Made by a program: the position numbers and the translations under genes. From the NCBI GenBank assembly GCA_033977485.1, contig CM066984.1:108657691-108721690 (forward strand): a DNA stretch of 64,000 nt, written 5' to 3'. The stretch is from Hydrangea macrophylla. Lineage: Eukaryota > Streptophyta > Magnoliopsida > Cornales > Hydrangeaceae. Under the pieces are notes generated by a model. It searched no databases and was not told the origin of the DNA. It saw only the letters and a list, made by a program, of their open reading frames with translations. Of this stretch, positions 23,190-35,857 are shown piece by piece. The stretch's first letter is position 1. Every line of letters starts with the position of its first letter.

Positions 23190-23454
23190 CGATCTTCATC
23201 TTCTTCTTCTTCGATCATCATCTTCGATTATCTTGTTCTTCGATCTTCTTCTTCTGCTTCGACTTCTTCGATCTATTCTTCGAGCTTCTTCTTCTTCTTC
23301 TTCTTCTTCTTCTTCTTCTACTACCATCTGGGTATTAATTTTTTCTCTGTTTTTCTCTTTTATCAGATCAAAGAACTCTGAGGATTTTGGACAAGAAGAA
23401 GAGGATTTCTTCGATCTGTTTTTCCAGGTGAAATATATATATATATATATATAT

Positions 23455-23527
<73 letters not shown>
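23190..23527. repeat. Compound microsatellite in the Harbinger 5' region
   Basis: (TTC)n-rich tract at about 23195-23322, (TA)n at about 23432-23457, (TC)n at about 23459-23498, then (AC)n to about 23527. Long open frames on both strands here are artefacts of these repeats. Confidence 0.9.
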
Positions 23528-23528
<1 letters not shown>

Positions 23529-25232
23529 TATGGTGATTGTTACAGTGATACTATGGTAATGGTTCGAAAATAATGGTTTATCAGATTTTATATTGTTTTA
23601 TTCGAAATTGGGTTCTCAAATTATGAGTTTTGGGTTCTAAAAATTGAAATCAGTTACTGAGTTTCATTCTCATCATCTTCAATCCTTTGCTTAGTTGTGA
23701 TTAAAATTCATGTGTTAATTGACTCACTTTGCATGTCCTCATTTGTGCTCCATTTGGTCTGCGAGTAATTCATGTGTTAATTGACTCACTTTGCATCCAC
23801 ACACTGCTGAAACTACACCATTTACTGAATGCCCAAATAGCAACCCCAAACCCATCTCAACCTTATTGCAGGATAGAAACACAAGTAAAAGAATTAGCAG
23901 AATTAAGATGTACTACTACTCAACCTTATTTTAGTAGTTGTACCTTCAAATGGGTATAACCACAATTGAACAGAAATTGAGTTGAACAGAAATTGTTGTA
24001 TGTAAAAATTAAAATCTAGTTTGATAGGAAACTGATTGTAATTGTCCTCATTTGTGCTCCATTTTAGTAGTTGTACCTTGAAACTGATTGTTTTCATTTA
24101 CTTGTTAGTTGTAAATGAAAACTAACAAGAAATTGATAGGAACTATGTTCAATGTGTTGTGCAAATATTTAGCAAGATTTTATGTAGTGTTAATTGTTAA
24201 TTGTTTTCATCAAAGCAAGCTATTTGCATGTTCAGTGTGTTGTGCAAATATTTATTATTTAATGTTTACAAACTTCTTTATTTTATCTTGCACATCGAAT
24301 GGAAGTTGCAGAGTACTTGCTATTACTTCCACGGACAACATATATAACACTACTCAGTGGGTAGCTTTAATGAGCTCGTTCACACGGAATGGCTCTTTCC
24401 TGTTGCTCATAGGTGTTTTAGGATTTTTTGAATGCCCTGTGAAACCAGGTCCATTGCTTGGTTTGTTTCTGCTAGGAGGGCCTCATTCTCTAATCGAGAG
24501 GTTTTCTGATTCACCTGCAAGTTCTTGAGTTAAACTGTCAACTAAACTATTTTTATTTCCATTCATATGTTCTATAGAAAATGTGAAATGTTTTAACCAG
24601 AGGGCTGCCTTGTGCCTAATATTGGTCAAATTCTTATTTATGAAACCTAGTAGGCCTTTGCAATCAGTTCTTTCTTTTATATGTTCTTCTATTCTCTGTA
24701 CATCCCCACTGAATAGATGTTTGCCAATAGCTTAGATATTGTTTTTTTTCATTTTTCTTCGTTGTTTTAATTTTAGACGTTCTTGGTCTACCCATTCTCG
24801 TACGTACGTAATTCTATTTCCTAGAGAATCTGCCACTGCTAGTTCTCGATCTTCCTATCTGTTTTAACCATTTTTAGTAGTTGTGGCTGTGTTGATAGAA
24901 AGCAACATGGGCCATATGGCTTGCACTAAGAGGGACAGAGATCTTAAATGTCTTCACCTACTGATAACCAACTGATTTAAAATGGTAGTTACAATTTATA
25001 ACTAACAAACAGACCTATTTATAATTTAGCTTTTAGTCTGGCAGTGGCAGCCCATTTTGGTAGTACATATGCCTATTTTGGTAGTACATATGCATTTATT
25101 TAGATGAATATGTAATTGCATTGAAGGGGTGGGATTATGGGAATTTTTACATTTTGTAGACTTTTGCATCAATAAATGAAAATTAATTCATTCTTGCTTA
25201 TTCTAAACACAACCTTATATTCTCCTGATATT

Positions 25233-25297
25233 TTTATTTATAATGACCCTTGATTTTTTGCTCTTAGATTAAAAAATCAAGGGTCATTATAAATAAA
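25233..25297. repeat. Perfect 27-bp hairpin inside Harbinger
   Basis: Arms 25233-25259 and 25271-25297 are exact reverse complements, separated by an 11-base loop. The arms contain AATGACCCTTGATTTTTT. It lies about 600 bp upstream of ORF1. Confidence 0.92.
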
Positions 25298-25884
25298 CTC
25301 ATCATGTTCAAAAAAATAAGATTGTTTTAAATCCGATGGGAATAAATCTCAGCCATTTTTTTTTCTTTTCAAAACCTACACTTGTATCATAACACAGATA
25401 TCTATATGCGGTTCCCCCGAACATAAATGAAAGAGCTCTTACGCATGTAGAAATGATATATGGATAAACGAATTCTAGCTATTTTCAAATAGATCAAGAA
25501 CGGCGGATGTCTGAAATGTAAAGTCAATGTATTTATATGTATGTGGATATCAATAAGGAAATTATATGAAGGGGATGTTATTATTTTAGATCTAACCAAT
25601 TTGATGAATTAAATTATTCCTAAAGGTTCACATCAAAATAGTGCTAGTTGATGAGAGTTATTTCGGAAATAAAAATAGTAAAGTCAAATTCATTTGGCTT
25701 ATTTCGGAATGCTAGCTCATTCCCAATTAACCGCTACGATAGTCACTTTCAATTTTAAGACCCTTTTAATCTTTTTTTGTATAAAAATACTGCATTTTTG
25801 TCTTGCCATTCATTTCTTGCTAATACTTTCATTGTTACATAATACGAGTGAACTACTCCTAATATTTGTAATTATTAAAAGTAG

Positions 25885-26202
25885 ATGTCAAACGTAAATG
25901 ACGATGAAGTTGTTGAGATTGAGGGTGATGGCAAAAATGGGGCACCGTGGCCAGAGAAGAATCTTGCCAGTGTTCAACCACTTGTTGATTCCCCGACTCA
26001 TATGTCATCTGGTAGTGGTGCAACTTCTAGCCATTCCTCTGACCTAGTGCAAGAGTGTTTGGATGTTTTGAATGCAATGGAGGACGTCGATGGATTAACT
26101 TACTCAAAAGTGCTGAGTAAGTTACATGATGATCATCTTTGGAGGAGGATATTCTTGGGCATACCTGCACAAAGGAGGAGGGAGTGGATCCTTACTTTGT
26201 GA
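25885..26202 (+). CDS. Harbinger ORF1, Myb/SANT-like protein C-terminal part
   Basis: A 105-residue frame. The last 50 residues (CLDVLNAMEDVDGLTYSKV, then LHDDHLWRRIFLGIP, then RRREWILTL) match the conserved tail of plant Myb/SANT-like ORF1 proteins of PIF/Harbinger elements, which help the transposase bind DNA and enter the nucleus (family knowledge). The Myb-like DNA-binding half expected upstream is not in this frame. Either it lies in an upstream exon I could not place, or it is lost. The ATG follows AAAAGTAG, which could also be a splice acceptor. ORF1 and the transposase share orientation and are 237 bp apart. Confidence 0.6.
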   Translation: MSNVNDDEVVEIEGDGKNGAPWPEKNLASVQPLVDSPTHMSSGSGATSSHSSDLVQECLDVLNAMEDVDGLTYSKVLSKLHDDHLWRRIFLGIPAQRRREWILTL

Positions 26203-26216
26203 CTTGATGGACTTTG

Positions 26217-26300
26217 GTAGACTACTTTAGTTACGATGTTGTTTGGTTGTTAGACTACTTGAGTTACGATGTTGTTTGGTTGTTAGACTACTTTGCTTTC
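26217..26300 (+). repeat. 33-bp tandem repeat between the Harbinger genes
   Basis: About 2.3 copies of a unit reading TAGACTACTT.AGTTACGATG and on to GGTTGT, with one substitution between the first two units. Confidence 0.85.
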
Positions 26301-26439
26301 TTGGTATTTCTTGATGTTATGACTTTTTATGTTTTTGGACTTGATAGTTCTAGACTTTGCTTTATTGATATTTGATATAGAGTTACTAGAAATGGCTTGT
26401 CATATATTTGTTAATTTATTTCAGTAAGCAGGTTTATTT

Positions 26440-27834
26440 ATGGAATCAATAGCAAGCGAGCAAGAAGGTGATATTGATGTGATTGATGAGATTATTGAGT
26501 ATGATGAGCATGCAATGTGGATGATGTTTTTATGGACCCAGTATAACAAATATAGCACATCAAATCAACCGATTAGGAACTCTCAACTTACGGGACATGA
26601 TTATGTGCTTGAAATATTGAATGGACATGAGGACAGGTGTTATGATAATTTTCGAATGAACAAAGATGTGTTTGTTCTATTTTGCGAAGAGTTAAAGGAG
26701 AAGGGGAACTTGAAACCATCTAGGTACCTTACGGTTCAAGAGCAAGTGGCAATATTTTTATTAATTATTTCTCACAATTTTAGAAATCGTTTAGCTGCCG
26801 AGCGATTCCAACATTCAGGACATACCATTTCTCGATACTTTAACAAAGTCCTAAAGGCAGTTTGTAGGATTGGAGTTGACATTATCAAGCCTCATAGTTT
26901 TGATGTGGTTCCTCCTCAAATCCGGTTCAATCCAAAATATTATCCATTTTTTAAGGTAAGTGTTTCAATTGATATTTTCTGAAAGTTAGACTCCATTTGA
27001 AATTTATTAATGTTTGATGTTGTTTTCGTTAGAATTGTATTGGCGCGATTGATGGAACACACATTGATGCACGTGTACCGGTGGATTCACAAATTCCATA
27101 TCGGGGTAAGAAAACTGAACCAACCCAAAATGTAATGTGCGCATGTTCTTTTGACATGCGCTTTACATTTGTAATGTCCGGTTGGGAAGGAACGGCAAAT
27201 GATTCTAGGATATTTCTTGAATGTGTCAATAATCCTGAAAACAATTTTCCAACTCCGCCAAGAGGTAGTTACTTTAATTCTTGCTTATATTTGATGCTTT
27301 TCTTTAGTGCAAAACATGTATGTATTTTTATATGTTATTTTGCCTTTTACAGAAAAGTATTATCTCGTTGATTCTGGATATACCAATATGCCGGGGTTTT
27401 TATCTCCATATCGTGGAGAAAGATATCATTTGCATGATTTTAGAGGTAACGACCGTCAACCAAGTGCACGTGAAGAGCTATTCAATTATCGCCATTCTTC
27501 ATTGCGGAATGTTATAGAGCGCTGCTTTGGAGTATTAAAGGCTCGTTTTCCCATTTTAAAACAAATGCCTCCTTATCCACTCCGCACACAGAAGTACATT
27601 CCAAATGCATGTTGCACTGTTCACAACTTTATACGAATGCATGCAACGGTTGATCGATTGTTTGAGGAATTTACAGCTGATCAAGTTATTATTGATGACA
27701 ATGGTGGAGATGGTGCAGGAAGTAGTGCAAATGTCCCTGTTGAGATTGATGTAAGTCAAAGTCAGTTGCGTCGAATGGCTCGTGTAAGGGACCAAATTGC
27801 TAATCAGCTTTGGGCGAGTGTTCAACGTGATTAA
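26440..27834 (+). CDS. PIF/Harbinger DDE transposase (HARBI1-like nuclease), three exons
   Basis: Inferred exons: 26440-26955, 27033-27264 and 27353-27834. Both introns (77 and 88 bp) have GT..AG borders and keep the frame, giving about 409 residues. The N-terminal part has the HTH-like region (YLTVQEQVAIFLLIISHN ... RFQHSGHTISRYFNKV). The catalytic acids are all present: Asp in IGAIDGTHI (exon 2), Asp in YLVDSGY (exon 3) and Glu in RNVIERCFGVLK. This is the DDE_Tnp_4 fold of PIF/Harbinger transposases, which cut at TIRs and target TWA. No stop or frameshift is seen, so the protein may be functional. It is often annotated as a nuclease HARBI1 or ALP1-like protein. It lies within intact TIRs and TTA duplications, so it is a transposon gene, not a domesticated one. 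Confidence 0.92.
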
Positions 27835-28777
27835 CTTGTTTGTGGGGATTTATTTTGCTTATATCTAGATAAAATTTGTTTGTAAAACTATTTTTAATGG
27901 TTATGTTACTTGTTTAATTGTAGGAACTATGTTTATTTAAATGTAATGGCTTGGATATTATTCATTTGTATGGAAAATGTAATGGTTTAATTCATCACAT
28001 GTTTGTCAACAGATAATATTATTTGTTTACACAGATAAAAACACAAAACGAGACTCTTCCAAAAAAAAAAAACCTTGGGGAGGTTAGTGTAATTATGAAA
28101 ACCACATGGTAGATCTGTGTAATTAGACCTAAACTCCGGGGAGGTCACAGTAGTTATCTTAAATATATTTTGGGAGGCATTTTTTGAAAAAAAGATTTGA
28201 CATTGATACCGTTACCAAACGCGTTTCCTGTTTTTGTTTTCTTTTTTAAAAAAAAATCACTAATGTTACCAAACAAGTTTCTGTTTTTTTTTTTTATAAA
28301 AAAACAGAAACTGGTTTTCGTTTTTAAAAAACTGAAAACTGAAAACAGAAAACAGAAAACGTTACCATGCGAGCCCTTAGATTTCTATTGGGTACTTTTG
28401 ATTATTAAACACATTCCGGCCAAATCAGAAGCAAAAATGGTATACTGCTCATATCCTTTAAAAAAACAAAAAAAAAAAATTTGTTATTATTACTCCGTAT
28501 TATTATTTTTTTCATTTTTCTCTTATATATATTTTTTGGAGCCCCCTTTATACTTTGATCTGTCCTTATAGATATTCTTTTGAATATTCCTTGATTCTTT
28601 GTTTTAAGAGTGAATTTAGTAAAAATAAAAAATAAACTAAGCATGCATATTGAAAACAATTTTTTCAAAGAGTTATGGAGAGAAACCTTGTATCTTTGAA
28701 TAATAAAATATGTATTAATCAATCCACTATATGTGAAACCAGCAAAGTAACCACATAATTTTTAAAGCACGAAATTG

Positions 28778-29621
28778 TGTTGTTGCACAAACTGTAAAAT
28801 AGAGTAATGTTACCAATAACAGTAGCCTTTGACGTTTTTCTTGGGATGAGTCGCGGACTTAGTCGCTCTCTTTAAGACGCTTCGCGGCTCTGCTCAAGTT
28901 GTGCAAGCAGTTCGGATGAAGGTCACAACGTTCCCAGGATAAAGCAGCCCAGAAATCGCCTCTGTCTTGAAAATCCTTGCACGGAGGAAGATCGGAAAAC
29001 CCACAACCTTTCAGAAATTGTTGCTCAGAAACTGTATAAAGAAACCATGTATAAAATTATTTCTGTAACTCTTTTTCTCTCTGTAAAACTGTCTGTGTTT
29101 TTTTTATGAGAGTAGTTTGTGTATATATAAAGAATATATTCTGAACGTTGGGAAAGTTAACATTGCAGAACGTGGAGAGAACTCTGGGAACGTTAGAGAA
29201 AAAATCTGGAGTAAAAAACGTGGAGGAGTTGTTTGGGAGACTTGGTCTCCAACTGAAAAACTCTATATGATTAAAAAAAATTATTTTTCAAATAAATTTT
29301 GTATAAAAAGATGTATAGGACCACACCCACACCCAAACCCGGCCCGGAGCGGAGCGGGGCGGCGGCTGCGCGCGCGCGCGTGTGTGTGTTTTGTGGTAAA
29401 CCCAATTAGGCCTAGGTCCCCCCCCCCCCTTCACAAAACTTGGTACCAACCCTTACTCCAACCTCCACTTATATATGTCATTTCCACTTCCTATAATTTT
29501 TCTATGTGGGACAAGCAAAATATCATTTGGGTTAGTTTGTGAATAAGACAAAACTCAAAACCAAATTTTAAGGTTTTCCCTGAACCTTTCCCTCCAATTT
29601 TAAATATACACTTTTTCAACA
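28778..29621 (-). repeat. 3' LTR of copia-1
   Basis: 844 bp, plus-strand ends TGTTGTTGCAC...TTTTTCAACA. It holds GC-rich and alternating GCGCGC sequence at about 29340-29390 and a C run at 29419-29429. Confidence 0.92.
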
Positions 29622-30171
29622 ATCCCCCACTTGTATTTTAAAAATTGATTTAAGATCATTGAGCAACGTATCATAAAACTGTGCATAAGTAAAGGTGTTT
29701 TTCAACTTGAACCTTTACGTAGTGATAGTGCTTCCGATTATACTAGAGTAACCGTAGTTTTGAACTCTATATCAGACAACACCACACACACAGTCCTATT
29801 AGGGTGAAGTTCAAAAACTAGCACTTTACGGCCTTGTGCTTATATCCCAGTATAGCGAATGATCTAGAGAATTTGCCCAAAATTTCATAGGAAGCGGCCT
29901 CACTTCCACATTCGCCTAGGTGAGTCCAACAAGGATACTCCTGTAGCTAGGTATCCCATTCTAAATGGAGTTTAGATCTCATTAAGAGTTATAAATAACT
30001 CAACCTTCTGTCCTTCAGGATGTGATGCTTCGTAGGGATGGACTTGGAGTATTACCCCCATATATAGATATTAGCATGATTTCACTCATATCACTTCATG
30101 ACTTGTTATTACCCTTTGAACCTATTTCTTGGGATCACCAGTCTACAGGTTGGGTTACTATCACAAGTGAC

Positions 30172-33100
30172 TTAACTATCTAAGGGCTTTAGTCCCATCC
30201 CTTTCGAGGTTTTACAAACCTTCTCTCGTGCTAGTCCTTTCGTCAAAGGATCAGCCAAGTTCTCCTCATACCGTACATAATCCACTCTTACAGCTCCAAA
30301 AGAGAGAAACTCTCTAATAGTGCTGTGCTTGCGACGTATTTGTCGCTTCTTGCCGTTATAGTAACGGTTCTCAACTTTTGCAATAGCCGCGGTACTATCA
30401 CAGTGGATTCGGACAACTGGTATCGGTCTCTCCCATAAAGGGGTATCTGATAGCAGATTTCTCAGCCAACCTGCCTCCTCACTAGCTGTAGCTAGTGCTA
30501 TCATTTCTGACTCCATAGTGGACTAAGCCAATATAGTCTGTTTCTTAGACTTCCATGAAACTGCGCCTCCAGCAATACAAAAAATGTATCCACTAGTGGC
30601 CTTGGAGTCATCTGATAGGGTATTCCAATCAGCATTGCTATATCCTTCAAGGACAGCGGGAAACTTCTGATAGTGTAATTTTAGGTTCATCGTCCTTTTT
30701 AGGTAACGCATGACCGTTTCAATAGCATGCCAATGCTCCATACTAGGTCTACTAGTAAACTTACATAGTACTCCAACATCATAAGCTATATCTGGCCTAG
30801 TGCAATCAGTAGCATAACGGAGGCTACCAATGATGCTCGCATACTCAGTGTGTTTAACACTGTCACCAGTGTTCTTGAACAATTTTACACTAGGGTCATA
30901 TGGAGTACATGCTGGTTTACAGTTAAAGTAATTGTATTTCTTTAGAATCTTCTCAATGTAATGAGATTGATCTAAAGAAAGTCCCTTTTCTGACCTAGTA
31001 ATATTAATTCCAAGAATTACACTAGCTTTTCCTAAATCTTTCATATTAAAGTTGGCACATAAGAAAGATTTAACTTCATTAATGACATGAATATTTAATC
31101 CAAAAATAAGTAAGTCATCCACATATAAGCAAATAATAGTGTAAGTATTGTTTTCAAATTTGTAATAAATACACTTGTCACTTTCATTTATTTTAAAACC
31201 ATTTGAGATGACTAAACTATCAAATTTATCATGCCATTGTTTAGGAGCTTGTTTCAAACCATAAAGAGATTTATCCAATTTGCAAACTTTATTTTCTTGA
31301 CCAAAAATAATAAAACCTTCAGGTTGGTCCATATAAATCTCTTCTTCTAATTCACCATTTAAAAAAGCTATTTTAACATCCATTTGGTGTACTACTAAAT
31401 CATGAATAGCAGCTAAAGCAAATAGTACACGATTAGAAGTAATTCTAGTGACAGGTGAGTAAGTATCAAAGAAATCAATATTTTCTCTTTGTCTATAACC
31501 CTTAGCTACAAGACGTGCCTTATATTTATCTATCGTGCCATTGGGTTTCAATTTCTTTTTAAGAATCGATTTGCAACCTATTGTCTTACAACCAGGTGGA
31601 AGATCTACTAAGTGCCAAATCTTATTTAATTCCAATGACTCCATTTCATCATTTATTGCTTCTTGCCATAAATCAGCATCTATAGAAGTCAAGGCTTCTT
31701 GGAGGGTGTTAGGATCCTCCTCTAAGTTGTAAGTATAAAAGTCGGTCCCAAAATCTTTCGCGATTTGGGCTCTCTTACTTTTTCTAGGTTCTAGCTCATA
31801 TTCATTTGGTTCTACTAATCTAGGCATATCATATGATGTTGAACCCCCACTATTTTTAAATTTAAAAGGAAATTTATTTTCGAAAAAATCAACATCACTT
31901 GATTCAATTATAACATGATTCTTTAAGTCATAAAATCACATTCATAAGCTCTACTAACTAATTTGGACCTTTTAGGGTCTGGAATTCTAACATATGCCAA
32001 ACAACCACATGTTCTAAAATAATCCACATTTGGTTTTCTTCTTTTCCAAATTTCATAAGGGGAAATATTAGTTTTAGAGTTAGGAACTCTATTTAATACA
32101 TGACAAACAGTTAAAAATATTTCCCCCCACCAATGAGAAGCTGCCCCAGAATTTAATAAAATAGCAACTACTAATTCAGTAAAAGTCCTATTTTTTCTTT
32201 CAGCTTTTCCATTCATTTCAGGGAATAAGGGGCAGTTTTCTCATGAATGATTCCATGAATTTTATATAAAGCAATAAATTCATCAGAATCATATTCATGA
32301 CCTCTGTCACTACGAAATCTTTTAATTTTCCTATTAAATTGATTTTCAATCTCATTTAGGAAAATTTTGAACAAGTCAATAGCTTCACTTTTATTTTTCA
32401 TAAGATAAACAGATGAATAATTTGAACTATCATCAATAAAAGTAATAAAAAACCTTTTTCCATTTCTAGTTAAAATTCCTTCATATTCACAAATATCTGA
32501 ATGAATTAATTCAAGAGGTTCAGATTCCCTAGTGACAGATTTATGTGGTGTTTTAGTGATTTTAGCTTGGCTACAAAATTCACATTTTTCGAATTCATTT
32601 AAGGACAATTGTGGAATATATCCTAGACTACTCATATTTTTCAAAAGCCTTTTATTCATATGACATAATCTAGCATGCCAAATATTAAAAGAACACAACA
32701 TGTAAGCAGAAGAAGAAACTTTATTAAAATCAACATTTAATTTAAACATGCCCTCGGTTGCATAACCCTTTCCAACAAACACTCCACTCTTAGTCAAAGT
32801 AAAAAGATCAGCCCCAATAGTTTGAGTAAATCCAGCCTTGTTGAGAAGATAGCCTGAAACAAGATTTTTCCTCATTTCTGGAGTGTGCAAGACATCCTTT
32901 AAGATGACAGTCTTTCCAGAAGTAAACTTCAATTCAACCTCTCCAATACCAGCAACAGTAGTGGTGTGAGAATCACCCAACAACACTTTCTTGTCCTTAG
33001 TTTCAGAATAAGATTTGAACATATCACGGTCATAGCAAACATGGCGAGAGGCGCTAGTGTCTACCCACCATCCCTCGGATCCACCAACAATATTGACCTC

Positions 33101-34029
33101 AAAAATCTTAGCAATGAGCTGCTCTTCGGCAAGATTTGCTTGGGGAGCAACTCGTCGTTGATTCCTACAGTTTCGAGCCATATGACCTGGTTTACCACAA
33201 TTGTAGCAAACAAACAGTCCAGCTTCATTTATTCCTGAGGGGGGTATGTTCCTATTCTGATTTGGCTTCGGATTCTGATTTTTGTTGTTATTGCGGTTCT
33301 TGTTCTGATTTCGATTTTGAAACTTCATGATTTTTGCAGGTAGTTTCAGAACAACAGAGGTTTTGTTTTTAGAAAAATTTTGAGATTTCTTGTTGTTGGA
33401 AACAACAAGAACTTGTTCTTTTAAATCTTATTTTCTTACCTCCTCCTCAATACGAAGGCGAGTAATCAAACTTTCCAATGAAAATTCTTTGGTTTTGTGG
33501 CTCAAAATATTTTTGAAATCTTTCCAACTTGGGGGAAGCTTGTCAATAATGACAGCAACTTGAAACTGATCATTTAAATCCATACCCTAAGAAATTATCT
33601 CATGAGCAATTTGTTGCAGCTCATGGGATTGAGCTTCAACAGATTTGTCATCCGTCATTTGGTATTTCAAATAACGGATGACTGCAAATTTCTTTGTTCC
33701 AGCTTCTTCAGTGTCATATTTTTTCTGAAGGGCATCCCAAACTTTTTTTGCAGAATCACAGTTTGCATAATAGTCATAAAGACTGTCAGAGAGTCCATTC
33801 AAAATATAGTTTTTGCAAAGAAAATCATTTTCATTCCATATGTCAGACTCTCTGATTTGAGCAACAGTGGGATTTTCATAAACAGTGGGTTTTTCAGAAA
33901 GACAAACAGATTGCAATTTTTTCGTAGAAAGAAAAACATCATTTTCATCATCCACCGTTTAAAGTGAAGGCCCTCAAATTTGAAGGGTTTGTTGAGGTCA
34001 TGGGTAACAGAGAGCATTGAAGATTCCAT
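30172..34029 (-). pseudogene. Copia-1 gag-pol, multiply broken
   Basis: Reading leftwards from 34029: gag, CCHC knuckle ([14 protein letters not shown]), protease, integrase, reverse transcriptase with YVDDLLIFG, and RNase H. Comparison with the 40537-44431 copy shows the breaks. There is a 1-bp deletion near 33920 in gag, a stop for Glu near 33589, a stop for Gln near 33428, a 1-bp deletion near 32222 in integrase, a deletion of about 37 bp near 31934, and a stop for Gln at about 30518 in RNase H. The protease active site reads DTSA instead of DTGA. The gene is dead. Confidence 0.93.
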
Positions 34030-34054
34030 GACAGATGTAAAATCGTCTTAAAAT

Positions 34055-34811
34055 TGTTGTTGCACAAACTGTAAAATAGAACAATGTTACCGATAACAGT
34101 AGCCTTTGACGTTTTTCTTGGGATGAGTCGCGGACTTAGTCGCTCTTTTTAAGACGCTTCGCGGCTCTGCCCAAGTTATGCAAGCAGTTCGGATGAAGGC
34201 CACAACGTCCCCAGGATATAGCAGCCCAGAAATCGCCTCTGTCTCGAAAATCCTTACACGGAGGAAGATCGGAAAACCCACACCCTTTCAGAAATTGTAG
34301 CTCAGAAACTGTATAAAGAAACCGTGTATAAAATTATTTCTGTAACTCTTTTTCTCTCTGTAAAACTGTTTGTGTTTTTTTTTATGAGAGCAGTTTGTGT
34401 ATATATTCTGAACGTTGGAAAAGTTAACGTTGCAGAACGTTAGAGAAAAAATCTGGAGTAAAAAACGTGGAGGAGTTGTTTGGGAGACTTGGTATAAAAA
34501 GATATATAGGAGTAGAACCAAGCCCAAGCCCGGCCCGGAACGGAGTGGGGCGGCGGCGGCGCGCGTGTGTGTTTTGTGGTAAATCCAATTAGGCCTAGGT
34601 CCCCCCCTTTACAAAACTTGGTACCCCCAAGGGGCCCAACCCTTACACCAACCTCCACTTATATATGTCCTTCCCACTTCCTATAATTTTCCTATGTGGG
34701 ACAAGCAAAATATCATTTGGGTTAGTTTGTGAATAAGACAAAACTCAAAACCAAATTTCAAAGTTTTCCCTCAACATTTCCCTCTAATTTTAAATATACA
34801 CTTTTTCAACA
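34055..34811 (-). repeat. 5' LTR of copia-1
   Basis: 757 bp. Relative to 28778-29621 it lacks a segment of several dozen bases around 34495 and part of the leader near 34405. Confidence 0.92.
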
Positions 34812-34816
34812 AATTG

Positions 34817-35587
34817 TAGTACTTCTACTAAAAAAAAAACGGAGTCAGGGGCCCGAACCCCATATAAGTTTGTACCCATATTAACATCGAATCCTAGTTC
34901 CACCTCTAGATCTGCTCACTGTACTTGACTTTACGGGATTTAACATGTGGACTTCACGATACCTTTACCAAGTGGGGGTTGGAAGTCATTTTAATTTAGT
35001 CCTTATACCTTTACTAATTAAGTCGGTTACAAATAAGAAAGAAAATGGTGGCTCCACAAAGTTGTCTGGGTAGGAAGAACCTGGACCAAAAAAAAAATTA
35101 AATCTAATAAGTGATTATAAACAGATGGTGTTTATACTTTATATTGTAGGGAGTGATATCTTGAGAGATCAATATTCAGATAATTGAAGGATTACAAGAT
35201 TTACAGGGATATGGTAGTTGGGACAAATTATGATGATCTACATATTGGAACCTGCCACTGTAGTTAAGATAAGATTAGTACCTGGTTATGTATTGTCATG
35301 ACTTACAGCTATTATGAGTTGTACTTTGGCCCGGAATTAATCCTGTTGCACCATTGGCCTTGGCCTTCTTATTCTTTAATATTAGATAATTAATGTACAC
35401 AGCCTGAGGGGGGATGATTGATGATCAGATCACCTGTTTTTTGTTAAAATTAAAAGGATTTCAACTCCGTTAATAGTTGAATTAGGAAAGTGAATAAAGT
35501 ATAGCTCGTTTGGCATCGAACTACGTCTTAATAGGTTAAGTATTTGACCTCCATCCATTCCCCTTGTAATAAATAAATGAGCAAAGA
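34817..35587. other. 3' flank of DUF241 copy B, no gene
   Basis: 35035-35150 and 35250-35365 resemble 12230-12330 and 12845-12960 downstream of DUF241 copy A (shared GTGGCTCC, AAGAACCTGGAC and TACAGCTATTATG). No supported gene. Confidence 0.5.
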
Positions 35588-35745
35588 TTGGGGCACACCC
35601 AAACACACAACCTTTGGGACACAACCCAAATAATGTGTCTATCTCTCTCCTGTGATGTCACTGGACCCTACAGTGACACAAGAGAGAGATAGACACATTA
35701 ATTAGGTTGTGTCCTAAAAGTTGTGTATTTGGTTGTGTCCCAAGT
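35588..35745. mobile_element. Foldback MITE
   Basis: Imperfect inverted repeats of some 70 bp. The centre is near perfect: AATGTGTCTATCTCTCTC against GAGAGAGATAGACACATTAA. The ends carry GGGACACAACC-like strings. Borders are approximate. Confidence 0.7.
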
Positions 35746-35857
35746 ATTACCCTAAATAAATAATACGAAGCACACGGGTGATAGGTTTAATTGATTTGCA
35801 ATTCCATATTTCTCTAAGTTGTTGTGTCCACTACACGAGGAGGGAGACAAAGTAGTA

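Larger units (their letters stand above)
22885..28376 (+). mobile_element. Complete PIF/Harbinger DNA transposon
   Basis: Terminal inverted repeats start GGGCTCGTTTGGTAACGTT at 22885 and end with its complement (two mismatches) at 28376. The flanking duplication is TTA (22882-22884 and 28377-28379), as is normal for PIF/Harbinger. AT-rich subterminal sequence (TTTTCTGTTTT types) is inverted between the ends. The element carries both expected genes: a Myb/SANT-like ORF1, here only its C-terminal part, and an intact DDE transposase. The 5' region holds long microsatellites and several short direct repeats. It is potentially autonomous if ORF1 is complete by splicing. Confidence 0.93.
28778..34811 (-). 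mobile_element. Ty1-copia retrotransposon, decayed copy (copia-1)
   Basis: The LTRs at 28778-29621 and 34055-34811 are flanked by perfect AATTG duplications (28773-28777 and 34812-34816). The interior carries gag-pol on the minus strand with several breaks. It is the same family as the plus-strand copy at 37145-45859, very similar in LTR and coding sequence. The 5' LTR is shorter because of an internal deletion of the segment near the GC-rich tract. The polypurine tract is at 29622-29632, and the unusual primer-site sequence ATTTTAAGACG is at 34044-34054. Confidence 0.95.

Noticed and set aside
23101..23559. Long overlapping frames on both strands at the Harbinger 5' end
   Set aside because: They are made of (TTC)n, (TA)n, (TC)n and (AC)n microsatellites, so the translation is low complexity and opposite-strand frames coexist.
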